A program made the translations under genes and the position numbers. Shown here piece after piece: positions 46,562-58,530 of a DNA stretch of 64,000 bases. Every line of letters begins with the position of its first letter. The first letter of the stretch is position 1. The notes under the pieces are model-generated. The model was not told the origin of the DNA. It was given only the letters and a program-made list of their open reading frames with translations, and searched no databases. Origin of the DNA: Rhyacophila brunnea (lineage: Eukaryota > Arthropoda > Insecta > Trichoptera > Rhyacophilidae); NCBI GenBank assembly GCA_022495005.1, contig JAGYXB010000061.1:1054001-1118000 (forward strand), written 5' to 3'.

Positions 46562-47612
46562 TGCAGGTCATCAAGGAGGATTATTTACTTTGGTCATTAT
46601 AACTTACCCATATAATATAATGTTAACGTGGAAATTTTGCCACAATTGATTACCAGCCTGCCTCACCATACTTTCATATAACCTGCCGCCCCTAAAGATT
46701 AATAATATTTTTGAAATTATTAGGGAAGAGATTAAAAAAAACAGCTTTGCCCTTACCTTACTGAACCAACTTGTGAGGATTTGTCCTTTTCTACGAGGGC
46801 TTTAAATATTATGTTTAATAAAGGATTTGTTCGAATATTGTTGATTATTTTTCAGAACAACATTCATGACATGTTCAAATGTATTCTGGCACATAATGCT
46901 TCTTGATGAATAATATTAAAGTAGTACGCGAAGGATTCATCATTCATCTCTCTTGCAATGTGAAATGCATCCGTTTTTGCAGCCCCATCATTGCTGGAGC
47001 ACCAACAGTAATTAATGCTGATGTGCATGTGGTATAACTGATTATTAATTTATACTTAGTATGCACATATAAATGTAGCATGTATAAGGATATAATAATA
47101 CATATTATATTAAATATATTTACAGATCTAGGTTAAAATTAAAATCAATCGTTTACTATTTATTCTGTCGAGTTTTATAGCAACAGCGTTAAAGTATTTA
47201 TTAAGAGTCTTTATTATAAATAGGTATGTGATTTTGGTGATAAAACTCAAAAGATATATATAATTATTATTACATGCTGGTAGCAATAATAACATCAAAA
47301 TGGTATTCATCAATCGCTTTGTTCGATGTAGTCTTTCCATAGCGGTCAGTTGACTAATCACGATTTCTATTTTAAAGAAATCTTCAAAAATACCCAAAAA
47401 TCGTATGCATAATTCATGGCGGCGCTCTGGACATCTCCCCAGACGTCACGGAAACAGTGTAGCAGTGTGTACGAATCAAAACTCCATGAAAGGGTCGTGA
47501 CGCTAACGGCCATTTGGAGGTTTGTACACCTGATTCGTTGGAATTCTCGGTGACTTTGGGACATTGTCACAATTGTTTTGCTTAAAACTGTCCATTGTCA
47601 TTGATTTGTCAA

Positions 47613-47858
47613 ATGAATATAAAAAAAATGTCGATACTTCAATACCCTAGTATCGAACCTTTGCCATTGATAACAACACTGGTAGGTACCGTTACTTCGA
47701 TACATTATCTATATTTTTTTAAAGTAATAACATACAAACAGGCCTTGCGGACAGATTCCTTAATATGTAGATATGACAATGTATTTCCCGTAGTAATAAT
47801 ATTTGTCATCGCAACTGGAGCATATTTTCACGTAAAATATAAAATCAATAAATTATAA
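47613..47858 (+). CDS. Hypothetical 81-residue frame with two hydrophobic stretches
   Basis: An ATG at 47613 opens 81 codons ending at 47858. Two hydrophobic stretches are visible, LPLITTLVGTVTSIHYLYFF and FPVVIIFVIATGAYFHV, with a basic C-terminus. A GC-richer tract with a Kozak-like GCCGCCATG lies on the opposite strand about 200 bp upstream. I recognise no family, codon use is unremarkable, and AATAAA overlaps the stop. It could be chance. Confidence 0.15.
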   Translation: MNIKKMSILQYPSIEPLPLITTLVGTVTSIHYLYFFKVITYKQALRTDSLICRYDNVFPVVIIFVIATGAYFHVKYKINKL

Positions 47859-48444
47859 GATACAAAAAATATGTTTGCTTAAAATATAATATTTTGAAAT
47901 ACAAAAACCAAACTAATTTATTTCTTTCCGAAAATTTTATTAAATCTAACATACGCATGACCTAATAATTATTCAAGTGACCATTTGCAGGTATCTTTGC
48001 CCAAAGTCTGGAAAATAAAGAGCATAATTAAATTTAATTGATAACTAATGCATTATACAAGACAAAAGTCGAATCCGTGGTTCTGCGGGTTTGGACAGTA
48101 TTTTCTGCATATTATTGTAATTTTTTTTTATTCAATATTTATTTATGCACGCATATATATATACCTATTATATTATATTCTGGATTAATCATGATTCATG
48201 ATACGCATCAGTTCGTTTAAGTTTAACTCATGTTTAGAAAATGCCTACACGTATTTAAAAATAAAATTAAAAAAACCCTTCAAATTGCCTTAATCGGATA
48301 TTTTTTTTATTTAACAGTAAAGTCAAGCATTTTTTGTTGCATACAGACCAAACTGTAGTGGTTTTAAAAAATATAACGAGTGCAATGAAAATCATTATAA
48401 CGAAAAGATACCCACTTACTGTTCATTATTGCATTTTGAATTGA

Positions 48445-48675
48445 AAGCGCATCGAAGCGTTATGGTTTCGCCAAAATTACTTACTGGTCTGGTCGCTTCT
48501 TCATTACCCGGTGCAGCTGGACGTGTTGCGGGGCTTCTGCGCCCACCGCGACTCCCAAGAGCTGGTCTGCTACCATACAGCCAGTGGATGGACATGCCAC
48601 CAATCCGCTACGCTGTGGGAACTAAAATTATTAGATTATTATTCATTATCACCAGACACGATAACTCCTCAATGA
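48445..48675 (+). CDS. Orphan GC3-rich open frame, possible exon
   Basis: A stop-free frame of 76 codons without an ATG contains QLDVLRGFCAHRDSQELVCY and TASGWTCHQSATLWELKLLD. Codons from about 48517 to 48590 end mostly in G or C, like Ino80 exon 11 and unlike surrounding DNA. CCGGTGCAG ends at 48519 and could act as an acceptor. No convincing donor was found and I recognise no family. It could be an exon of another gene, a processed fragment, or chance. Confidence 0.3.
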   Translation, partial: KRIEALWFRQNYLLVWSLLHYPVQLDVLRGFCAHRDSQELVCYHTASGWTCHQSATLWELKLLDYYSLSPDTITPQ

Positions 48676-48883
48676 CCACACATTTTTTTAAATCAATATT
48701 TTGTTATATGTATATATTATTATATTTTTTTTATAAAATATGTCAATCACTTGGTAATTACTATATATACAAATTATTTTACAACACGTAGTAAACTTAG
48801 TGTTTATTCTTCATTTAATAGTTGATAAACCTATGTAACACCATTGCCTTGTGCTCTGAGATTTCTTTGCCAGGGTGTACATA

Positions 48884-49006
48884 ATGCCGGGTCCACACTG
48901 GCAACATGTCGCGCGACAACTTCGTTAAATTTTACGATAATTATCATACTTATCGTAAAGTTTAACGATGTTGTCGCGCAACATGTTGCCAGTGTGGACC
49001 CGGCAT
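48884..49006. mobile_element. Near-perfect foldback MITE (123 bp)
   Basis: The arms of 57 bp match at 54 positions. They start ATGCCGGGTCCACACTGGCA, pass ACATG-CGCGACAAC, and close at a loop of about 9 bp near 48945. The family is far GC-richer than its setting. The target duplication is unclear because the flanks are themselves symmetrical (TAATGCC / GGCATAA). Confidence 0.85.
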
Positions 49007-49020
49007 AAGGTTTACATTAG

Positions 49021-49260
49021 TGAACATACATAATTTTGAAAACACTTCTGAGAAAACATATTATAACCAATAGAAAAAATGTTTTTGAAAAAAGCGAGAC
49101 ACCTCGGAGGAATCGAACCTGCATCTCTAGTTTCGCGCCCACGCACATAGACCACTAAAGGTACCATACTTAATTACGACAGATTTTAACTAATGGCCCT
49201 TATAATACTCTCTGAAACGCTTTCTAAATTGAACTACTATTGGCTATCATTAGTGTTATA
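49021..49260 (-). repeat. tRNA-like repeat family T (copy 1)
   Basis: It has ACATACATAATTTTGAAAAC, ATTATAACCAATAGAAAAA, then the complement of a B box (GAATCGAACCTGCATCTC), then TAATGGCCCTTATAATACTCTCTGAA. The same order occurs at 57982 and 58404. In sense orientation the tRNA-like part is in the middle of the unit. Confidence 0.65.
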
Positions 49261-49422
49261 AGCGAAAAACAAGTTTTCATACTACCTGCGATTTTTATTT
49301 ATTTACAATGTTTAGATGAATAATCACAAAAATGCAAATAACAGTATATGATAAACGCAATTTTCTCCTAGTTATGCATTACAGAAAATACTCGGTGTAT
49401 AATTATGGTCTATAATTGTGTC

Positions 49423-49640
49423 GCTAAATTTCAAAATCAGCCAAGTCCATAATATATGAATAGGAGAAAAACAGCTTTTTGTTTTCTCAAGTACACAGTC
49501 ACAAGGGTGAAAGTTTATATTATTTCGAAAATTAATAAGTTCAACATTTCGATAATGCAGAAATGTTAGAAAGCAGTAGTTCTTCAGGAATTCACAAAAA
49601 AATACCTAAAGGTGGACTTGGCTGATTTTGAAATGTAGCC
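49423..49640. mobile_element. Small inverted-repeat element
   Basis: GCTAAATTTCAAAATCAGCC on the left matches the complement of the right end (GGCTACATTTCAAAATCAGCCAAGTCC), giving a TIR of about 26 bp. No clear target duplication. Confidence 0.6.
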
Positions 49641-50648
49641 AAAAATTTTTTTTTTTAAAGAAATTTTGTTCTACAATCTAGTGTTACAAACTAGTACCTT
49701 ACCAATTTAACTTTGGCAAGTGAATAAGTGTGAGTTTTAGGTGTTGGGTATTAATTAAAATTTAAAAAAAAATCAGTACATTTGCATACAATTTCTTAAT
49801 CATTAAAACCGGTTTCATCCGCTTTAAGGGACATTTTCCATTGAGTTGTAATCAGTTAACAATGTCCCATTGAAGCACACTAAAATAGTCCTGATGATTC
49901 TTAAAATATTATATTTTACTAACGCCATGTTATCACTCGGCTATCAGTGTCCAAAAAAATACGGTTAACACCATTTAAGAAATGGTCTTGTAGCGCTAAG
50001 TAAAAATATTATAGGGAGCACTGGTTGTACGTTGATCATAACCAAACTTTAAAAATGATAGCCCTCATTTTCATAGCGCCACCGTACGAAACATTATTTT
50101 TTCTAAGTTTACTGATTCAACCATGTTTTGGAATCGCCTACAAGTGTTTTCAATACACGCAATTCATTAGAATCCCTCCAGTTACGGACCAAGCGTATTG
50201 GTTTTAGTGATATATTAAATATTTTTTTTAAATGTTAATTTTACTCACCCGGTCTCAAGGAGTTAACGAGTTTCCAGCCGTGACTTGATAGTATAATCGG
50301 GTGCCGTGTGAACAGTCGAGTCGTAACTTATTATTTCGTTTCCATTATTTCCCCGAAAGCCCTTGTTTTATCGCCAATGGTCATGTCGTTCCCATTAATG
50401 CACTGCACATTATCTACATAATTAATATTATGGTAAAGAGGTATTCGATATCCAAGAAATTAAATGTTCCCAGCATTTCATTTCACAATATGTGAGACGA
50501 AAATCAGTTTAGATGGAAATTCTCAGTGATATTTTAGTGAAAATTCTGTCAGTGGAAACTCTCGAAGACGATTGAATTGTTTTCACTTATATGTCTAATC
50601 TTGCGGTGGCATAGAGGTAATTTAATAATCGCTAATATTAAATCATAA

Positions 50649-51048
50649 TAATTACAAGATAAAAAGAACTTTTTATATACAACGTTTTTATATTCTGTTA
50701 AACCATATAAACTTGACTTGACAAAGCTTAAACGATCAAAAAATTTGTACTTGACATGTCATAGTAACGCACGTATATATTAATAATTTAGTTGCTAGGA
50801 TCCCAGACCCATAGCAACCGATAATGGTGTCGAAATAACTTTTCATACAAAACAGAATTAACTGAAAATGAATTCAATTCTACTTAAAGATGGCTAAAAG
50901 TATTAAAAAATGCATTGGCATCGTGTTCTGATATATTCTAAAAGTTTTAAATGTCTAGCTAGTCGGGAAGTTATAATCGATCGGAAGATTTGTACCGGTC
51001 AAACAACCACCGGACAAATAACAATACGAGCTAAGAAAAACGTTGTAA
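50649..51048 (-). repeat. Interspersed repeat R (copy C, inverted)
   Basis: Inverted and slightly shorter copy of 37711-38196 and 41221-41691. It shares the complements of TTCTTTTTATCTTGTAATTA, GTTGCTA-G, TAATTCTGTTTTGTATG and CTTCCCGACTAGCTAGACAT, ending in AAAACGTTGTAA. Confidence 0.78.
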
Positions 51049-51157
51049 AAATTAGAGGCGTTGACGTTTGATATCGGAAAACTCGTATGGCGGAGTGGGA
51101 ACGGTAACCTATGGATACAGTCATAGTTCATAATTTTAACACGTAGACAAAAATATA

Positions 51158-51344
51158 TCGATGGCCGAGGGGAACAATCACATAAGTCGAATTTTAAGAT
51201 TTTTTTTATTGTATTATTTTATATTTTTTCTTAAAAAAATAATGTATGAATCAATGACCTATTTTGAATTTTTTTTTAAATATGGAAAGATTTCTTGAAA
51301 AACATGCAATATTGACTTATGTGATTTTTCCCTCCGGCCATCGA
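51158..51344. mobile_element. TA-flanked MITE (187 bp)
   Basis: TA lies at 51156-51157 and 51345-51346. The ends are TCGATGGCCGAGGGGAACAA and the complement of TCGATGGCCGGAGGGAAAAA, both followed by TCACATAAGTC. TIR about 32 bp. Confidence 0.78.
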
Positions 51345-51613
51345 TATTATACGCTCCGGTGCTGGGGAATAGGACGAGCATAAGATCGTGTTACTTCCAT
51401 CGGTCCATCACCATGTATATGTTTGTAGGGTGAGGGTCGGACACGGAAACGGAACCCTCGCGGTTATGCCACAAGAGTACGGAGTTTCGCACTCTCTGGC
51501 TGCATTTGGAACACGTGTCCGAAATGAAACTATATCGACCACATCATATATATATTTTTTAAATAATATAACGGATTTATTACTTCACCCCGTCAAGCTC
51601 CATTATCGGAGTA

Positions 51614-52566
51614 TGGGAGCAAGGGAGAATTGGAGCCTACTAAGGAAATTGTTGAAAAAAATAACAAAATGTTCTAATCGTTTATTATTAAGACTTGAAA
51701 TGAGTCCTTTGGTTACATAGTAATAATATTACTGCAATTTTCACTCAAAAATTCTATAACTAAGGTACAAAAAAACGTTTTCCCAAAAAACACATTTGGC
51801 TCCAATTACCCCACATGTAGGGTAATGAGAGCCAAAAATTTACCAAATATGTAATAGGAGCTTCATATTTTAATATGCTTACAAACACTTATACACATCA
51901 TAACAGACATAGGTACAATAAAATGTAAAATATTTTCTAATGTAATCCAACAAAAATATGCTCTAATACTAAAAATATCAAAAGAATCAACACGTCATGT
52001 TATGGAACTAAGCAAAAAACACAAATATAATCTTTCTGGTTTCGGAGGGCATTTTCCAACGAAGTCACCGTCCAACCAGTCTTGAAAGTCGTCAGCTTTC
52101 TATTTCTGGGCATCTGGAACAATTAAAATCTTGTCTACTAGTAAAAGAGGTGTGAAATTTATATAGGGGTAATGGGAGCCACCTAGGCTCCAATTACCCG
52201 AATGTCAACCACTTTGAAGGTTGGTAAATAACGAAACCAAACCATTTTAAACCTTGATTCTGAAACTACTAAACAAAAATACACGTGTCTGGCTATACAA
52301 TAGACACAAAATATGATAAAATAAGTAAAATTTTAAGTACTTACGTTGATGTTTATGTATTGTAAATTGATATAAGCACCTAGCCCAAAACACGCTTCCA
52401 CTCGCCACGCGCGTGCACGTGCCACTAAGCAGCCGACAGCGATCGACGGGCTTAGCCGACGATTGACGAAGATGTTTTGGTTATTTCCGAGTCATTTTAG
52501 TGTTAGATGGTACCTGTTTTGCAGTCGCTCCCATTACCCGCAAGCTCCCATTACCCCTTGCTGCCC
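51614..52566. mobile_element. TA-flanked MITE, GGGGAGCAAGGGG family (copy 2)
   Basis: TA lies at 51612-51613 and 52567-52568. It is in direct orientation and nearly identical to 35297-36251 over its whole 953 bp, for example AGTCCTTTGGTTACATAGTA and CGACGGGCTTAGCCGACGAT. The terminal bases differ slightly (TGGGAGC and GCTGCCC). Confidence 0.88.
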
Positions 52567-52965
52567 TATACGGCATGTAAATGAAGAAGCGATTTTCCTT
52601 CAGAACCTTGTTACGTGGCTCTTTTTAGGCAGTGCGTAGATTGTTATAATTTTCAAAAAAGCTACATCTGGCTTCCTACAGATTAGAATGGTTGTAAGTG
52701 GAAAGTAACTTTGTATAATTTTTGGAATATACGACTCAATTATCCAAAGTAACTTGGTTTATTCCGAAGTACAATGAATTATTAGTAGGTTATTCAAGTT
52801 CACATCTGATATTGATTTATTGAGTACACTTACCAATAGGCAGGAAGCATGTGATTTTTCTACTCACTTGTAACTTTACGAAGTTAAGTATATAATCTAA
52901 CCCAAAAGTTTTCTTTTGTTAGTTGATGTCACACTCTGGCAAGGTCCAGTGGATGAATCTGCTCC

Positions 52966-53141
52966 TGTGGATCTATTCTATACTTATCGACCGCTAAAGT
53001 GATACATATTATCAAACTTAGGCTCGGTTTGTATCAAAGTATTAGCACTTATTGTAACAATTAAGTGCTAAAAAATATTTGATACCAACCTACCCTAAGT
53101 TTGATAATATTAATTATCACTTTCATCATAGACCCACTGGT
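52966..53141. repeat. Foldback repeat
   Basis: GTGATACATATTATCAAACT at 52999 pairs with AGTTTGATAATATTAATTATCAC ending at 53120. TAGCACTTA and TAAGTGCTA form the inner arms, and the outer blocks CCTGTGGATCTAT / ATAGACCCACTGG extend the symmetry. A half copy is at 43610-43680. Confidence 0.7.
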
Positions 53142-55225
53142 CTTTATTATATTAGGCATTGAACTTATATACTGAATAAATTGTGTTTTTATTAAATTAC
53201 TAAATGAGTAATTAATTTACTCGTCCTTTTATTACAGAGTATAAATATTTCAGAAAAACAATCGAATTACTCTTTAGATAGATAAATTGTTGATTTTAAA
53301 TTAAGTTTAACTAGCCTTACACGTGTGAACTTAGCTTTAATACCATAACATCAACCGCAATGAATATTTAAAAATACAGCGAAATGCCATTATTCTTATT
53401 AAAGCACTTAAATTCCTAATGTCACATCGTCTTTCATTAATAACGTTGCCGTCTTAGATTTAAATAAAATGCAAAGCGCAAAAAAGCTCCCGCCGTACTT
53501 TGAGAGCTGTATGAATGTGTGTAAGCTTTCTCGGAGTAATATTATACAACTTGCGAACTTCTCGCTTTTTTAGAAGAGCATATTATTATTATGGTTACTG
53601 CTCACCCTTCATTGCGATTTGCGACCCCTAAGTAGACACTATCTTTCATAAGCGTTTCCTTGTCGTATTTTCCGCGCTTTAATTTTGGAGTTGGGGTAGA
53701 AAACTGTTGGTTTTTTGTAGACGACGCTTCTAAATGAATAGTATCTATAAATTATATCGCTATCTATTTTTGGCGTCTTATTGGTGACGTGAAGATCTCT
53801 TCACATAGTTTTGTATGTATGTTCATATTGTTTTAGCTTTGTTTTTTATAGCATATATTTATTAATTATTATCATTTGTTTTTGTTAGTTCACTATGCTC
53901 CTCTCTCCCATGGGTACTTTTATTATAAAGTCTCTGTAAACTCAGTCAAAGCATATGTGCGTGGCGACTTTAGTCTTGGTTATCTGCTTTTGAGACATTC
54001 TAAGGCGTAAAGAACTGCTGATGCTTCACATGAAACGTAGGGCCTCGTGATACGCTCGATTAAGACAGAGTCTGGTGCGATGCGAGTTGGTTTTGAGGGG
54101 TATAAGTTTGTGTTGTCTAGGCCATGACTCTGAATTGTCGAATCGTGAAATTGAATACGAGAAATAAATCTGTATTTCAAAGGGAATAATATAAAATATG
54201 AACAAACGTGCCAACAAATCTTTTGAGATCCCTGCGTTCCGTCGTCTCTTCGTCGGACATCCCATTTCGGTGTCGACCCAGTACTCAATTAATTATATAT
54301 GCACAGTCAAAATCGAGTAGATATAAAGGAAATCTTAAACCATCTGTCCGTAAATATTATTCATATACTATATCTGTAAAATGTTTCCGATCTCACTGCT
54401 AACACTCAATTCACTAAACACTTTTCGCCGACGCTTAGCGTTGTCTGAGGATTTTATTTTTTACTTATCTCGTCGAGTGATTTTTTCATTTATGTTTTTT
54501 TCGTCTTCCCTCGACTGCAGACTTGCCGGAAAGAAAATATAATAGCCAGACTGGCGTGATTTAAGATTTCTTCAATGGGGATTATTCTTTTCTGTAATTT
54601 TATTTTGTGTCTGTTGGCGGAGCTTTCAGAAGCTCTTGTTTGATTAATTTTTGCTGTTATGTGTATTTTCCCTGTAAATTGTGGTAGGATTGGGTTTATG
54701 TAACAGACAGTTACTTGATATTCAATTTTATAATTCTTAAATTCATTTTATAACTCGTACAAAACCATTAATAAACTCACGAACATAATATTAAAATTTT
54801 GCTTCAAATTGTATTGAAATTTTCGTCGATACATTCCTACACAATACATACCCTACAGTCTACATACATACCTTCGGTTACATTCGCTAGTGAACTAGCG
54901 AACTATAATTTTGCATTGCAATCCATACAAAATATCTTGTTGACATACTATGATATACCTACTCTTATTAATATTTGACCAATTTTGACACATTAAAACA
55001 ATAATTAACATTAACTCCATATTATGTGATTAGGAGACAAATAATAGCTTTACAGTTTTATATAAAAAATGCTCATAGTGTAGGAAATGTTTTTATAATA
55101 TGATAGGATTATGATATAATAATTAAAATAAAACATGATATTTAATTTCTACTTATAATAAATATAATATATTAATGTTTATGCCCGGTTACGTCTGTGT
55201 AAAAGGATATTACACTACTTCTATT
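53142..55225. other. No gene found
   Basis: Two overlapping minus frames (53980-54288) are in a slightly GC-richer tract but show no recognisable domains. No terminal repeats recognised. Confidence 0.4.
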
Positions 55226-55961
55226 TATAATATTAATACTATCGACCAAAGGTACTTGATGGAATTTGAATTTAAATTCTAATGAATTTAAGTTTTGTAC
55301 TATTCCATTTAAGTCGTTTTTTGCGACCCGGGTTTCGCCTTTGCGGAAAGTTGCAAAAAACGACTTAAATTGGAATAGTACAAAACTTAAATCCATTAGA
55401 CTTACCTTTATATTTTTTTAAACGTTAAAACATTCCTAATATCAATATTTTTGTTAAGTAGTATTTTAAAACTGTAAAAATCAACTTCACAACTATAAAT
55501 TTATTTTAATAAAAATGTAAGTTAAGTTCTAATTGATTAAAGTTTTGTATTTTTTCATTTTAGTAATTTAACGTTTAGCGTTTAACCTTTCGGCATCTTC
55601 AGGTGCTATGCACATTCATCTAATCTCACACTGTCATAGAATACAGTTAGTAATCGTTTATATAACAAATGAATACAATAACTGAATATGAAAACGTTAT
55701 AAAGATAATAAGTATACTTAACAACCTATACTAGAAATTTGAAGTATTTGGAAATTACGTGGTTCATTAGATATCCACTCCTAATGTATCCAGTGTTAGA
55801 AACTTAATAAAATTTGGTAAGTACTTACCAAATTACCAAATAATATATTTATTAATATAATATATTATTTGTTTTTATACAAATAGAATAGTACAAAACT
55901 GAAATCAATTTAAATTTAAATTCCACCAAGTAGGTACCCTCCGTCAACAGTATTAATATAA
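55226..55961. mobile_element. MITE-like element with long imperfect inverted repeats
   Basis: TAATATTAATACTATCGACC...GGTACTTGATGGAATTTGAA on the left matches the complement of the right end (TATTAATACTGTTGACGG...GGTACCTACTTGGTGGAATTT) over about 80 bp. A second hairpin with arms of about 48 bp (ATTTAAGTTTTGTACTATTC) is nested inside at about 55279-55400. Confidence 0.65.
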
Positions 55962-57981
55962 GCTATGCTAAGAATATTCATTTTATGAGGAGCAGAATTG
56001 CCAACGTAACCTTATCTGATTATATTTTAATAGGTATATCAATTACTACTAATTTTAGGGTTGCTGGTCACCTAATGTAAACGAGCCACATTGGTTCCCA
56101 CCCTTTCACTATTTAAAATATCGAAACATCAGTCGTTAATCAATCCGAAAAAAACAACACTCGTTTCATAAGATTTATACGTGCACCTCTCTTTTTATCG
56201 TCTATCGGCGACATGCCTCCTTCGCATTCCTCACGATTATCTGAACGCAGATCCAGCCAGCGATTTGTTGGCCGACCTCTCCTCAGTCTACCCTCCGCGG
56301 AAGCCATTATCACTCGGCGCGTCGCTCTTTGTCACCCGAGACCGTTGAATAATTGTTTTTTCTCCCCCGCTCATCATGACGTCCTCCCGCTTTTTCCCAG
56401 TTGCCGCTGACATCATCCCTCTTTCCCCGGTTGCCAACGTAAAAAAATCACTCACTTCAAGTCATTACGCTTTTTAAAGATGTGCTGAATTTTATTTACA
56501 TATGCCAGTAATTATTGCAAAGCTATTAAGATCTTTTAAACGGTGTATGTATTGTAAAAGCTCATTCGGTGTACTTCCATACATCTACTTTATAATGTTT
56601 GTATTAATTCTTTATACTGTTCTTTTTAATACTGCGTATATTTCTTTCTTTTTTTAAATACTGTTTTTATACTATGTTTTTTTAAACTGTCATGTGGTGA
56701 ACGTCTTAAATTTGTAATTTGTAAAGTTGTCTTCACACTCCGTTGTGAATTTTGGCCTACTGACTGATAATATTACTACTCCCATAGTTTGGAATATACA
56801 TTGACATTGTTTTGAAAATGGATGATTTTTTTTTATTGAGTCATTAACCCTCTGGATATATATCTATTTTCTTTTGCGTAAGGGTTGAATTAGTTCCGTC
56901 CAATTGCCCGCCTGCCAAATGCCGCTTTCAACCCTTTCGGGAAGTAAGGGCTGGCATTTCTTATTCGATTATTATCTAGCCGTTGGCCGACACTGTCGCT
57001 TGTTATATAAGTTGTATAAAGTTATCAGCGATAAAAAATGTCGCGAAGAATGCGTTCGAAGATTTCCAAAATGTGGTAGAGAAAGTAAAGGAAAAAAAAT
57101 ATTAATGTTGTTTTAATTATACCTGTATTAGCTATCGTTTAGTAGGTAGTACCATTGTAAATAAAATCTAATAAATGAGATAATATAATAATATCTACTG
57201 ATTCACAAAATTATCACTTTTCACAGATGATAAATATTCGCTGCACGGTTCTGTAAGAGCAATTATTTTAAAACATAATAATATGTCTTGTTTAATAACT
57301 TTTAGTTGCGGGGTTCTAAAATTTGGCAGCTATTATGCTTATGTATTAGCCTTTTTTGCATAAATAAAACATCGAATTTTCTACAGAGAGAGCAGCATTT
57401 GGAAAGTCAATTTTCAAATATTAATCAATTCGAATTTTTTAAAATTATTTTCCTGTAAAATTAAAAAAAACAGTTGCCCCACTATCAAAACAAAGCAACG
57501 GTATGTTTGTATGTCCAGTTTCGTGTGGTTGCCCTATTTGGAGGTACTTATTAGTTTTACAGCAATATGATACAGTCGGACGTTTGTGTATAATAACTAA
57601 TGTTCCGTAAAAACTGGACACACCTATAACATATGTGCACTAATTAAATCCAGCGATTTGTAGTTCACATATTTTTGATGATTACCTACATATTTATTTG
57701 GGCCGCATATATTGACTGAGTCGAGATAGGTATTATCCTATTTTCCTAGTCGGTACTTATATAAATATGTAACATAACAATATTTGGAACAATATGAGAC
57801 ATACAATAAATCATAGAAAAATAATTGTAGGTACCGAATGAAGCTTTAAATCATGTTCATCGCATTCCAGTCGGCGAGTTTTTTCGATGAAATTACTAGT
57901 CATGTGGAAATTTTCTTACACCTTAAAAACTTTATCTAATATTTGAAGCAGACGACACCGGTTTTGACTACCTAATATTAA
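55962..57981. other. No gene found; CT-rich tract
   Basis: 56200-56430 is C/T-rich on the + strand (CCTCCTTCGCATTCCTC, CCCTCTTTCCCCGG) and GC-richer than its surroundings. No domain is recognisable in either strand's frames. The rest is AT-rich with nothing evident. Confidence 0.35.
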
Positions 57982-58390
57982 ACATACATAATTTTAAAAA
58001 ACACTTCTGAGAAAATATATTATAACCAATAGAAAAATCTTTTTGAAAAAAGTAAGCCACCCGGCAGGAATCGAACCTGCATCTCTTGGGTTTACCCCCC
58101 GCCCCGTCCGCTCATTATCCTCTATGGTACATACAGGTGACATACTAATTGCGACAAATTTGAACTATTGGCCCTTTAATACCTGCTCATCAGCGCTCTT
58201 CTAAATCAAGCTACTTTGGCAATCGGTTTTTGTTTTATTAAATCAAGTAGGTCCTTACTACTTCAATTACTAACCAACGTCACGAATTTCTCCAATATTT
58301 TTATGGTGTAACTTACTTGAACTTGCTAATAATTTTTAATTAACTATTTCTTTTATTCAACGAATAATTCACAAGATTTAAGAATGTACC
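57982..58390 (-). repeat. tRNA-like repeat family T (copy 2)
   Basis: Starts AACATACATAATTTTAAAAA, then ATATTATAACCAATAGAAAAA, CCACCCGGCAGGAATCGAAC (B-box complement), then a body with GCAATCGGTTTTTGTTTTAT and CTTGCTAATAATTTTTAATT, ending TTCACAAGATTTAAGAATG. The body also matches about 6380-7160. Confidence 0.68.
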
Positions 58391-58403
58391 TTTCTAATTA
58401 TTG

Positions 58404-58530
58404 AACATACATAATTTTGAAAAACACTTATGAGAAAATATATTATAACCAATAGAAAAAATCTTTTTGACAAAAGTAAGCCACCCGACAGGAATCAAAC
58501 CTGCATATCTTGTGGGACTAGTACTATTAT
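58404..58530 (-). repeat. tRNA-like repeat family T (copy 3, partial)
   Basis: Begins GAACATACATAATTTTGAAA only about 14 bp after copy 2 and repeats through the B-box complement (GACAGGAATCAAACCTGCAT), then stops. A tandem, truncated unit. Confidence 0.65.

Noticed and set aside
51388..51720. 110-codon frame
   Set aside because: Its second half lies in the TA-flanked MITE at 51614 and the first half has no recognisable domain.
56213..56410. 65-codon frame in the CT-rich tract
   Set aside because: A biased C/T composition keeps several frames open; no conserved residues recognised.
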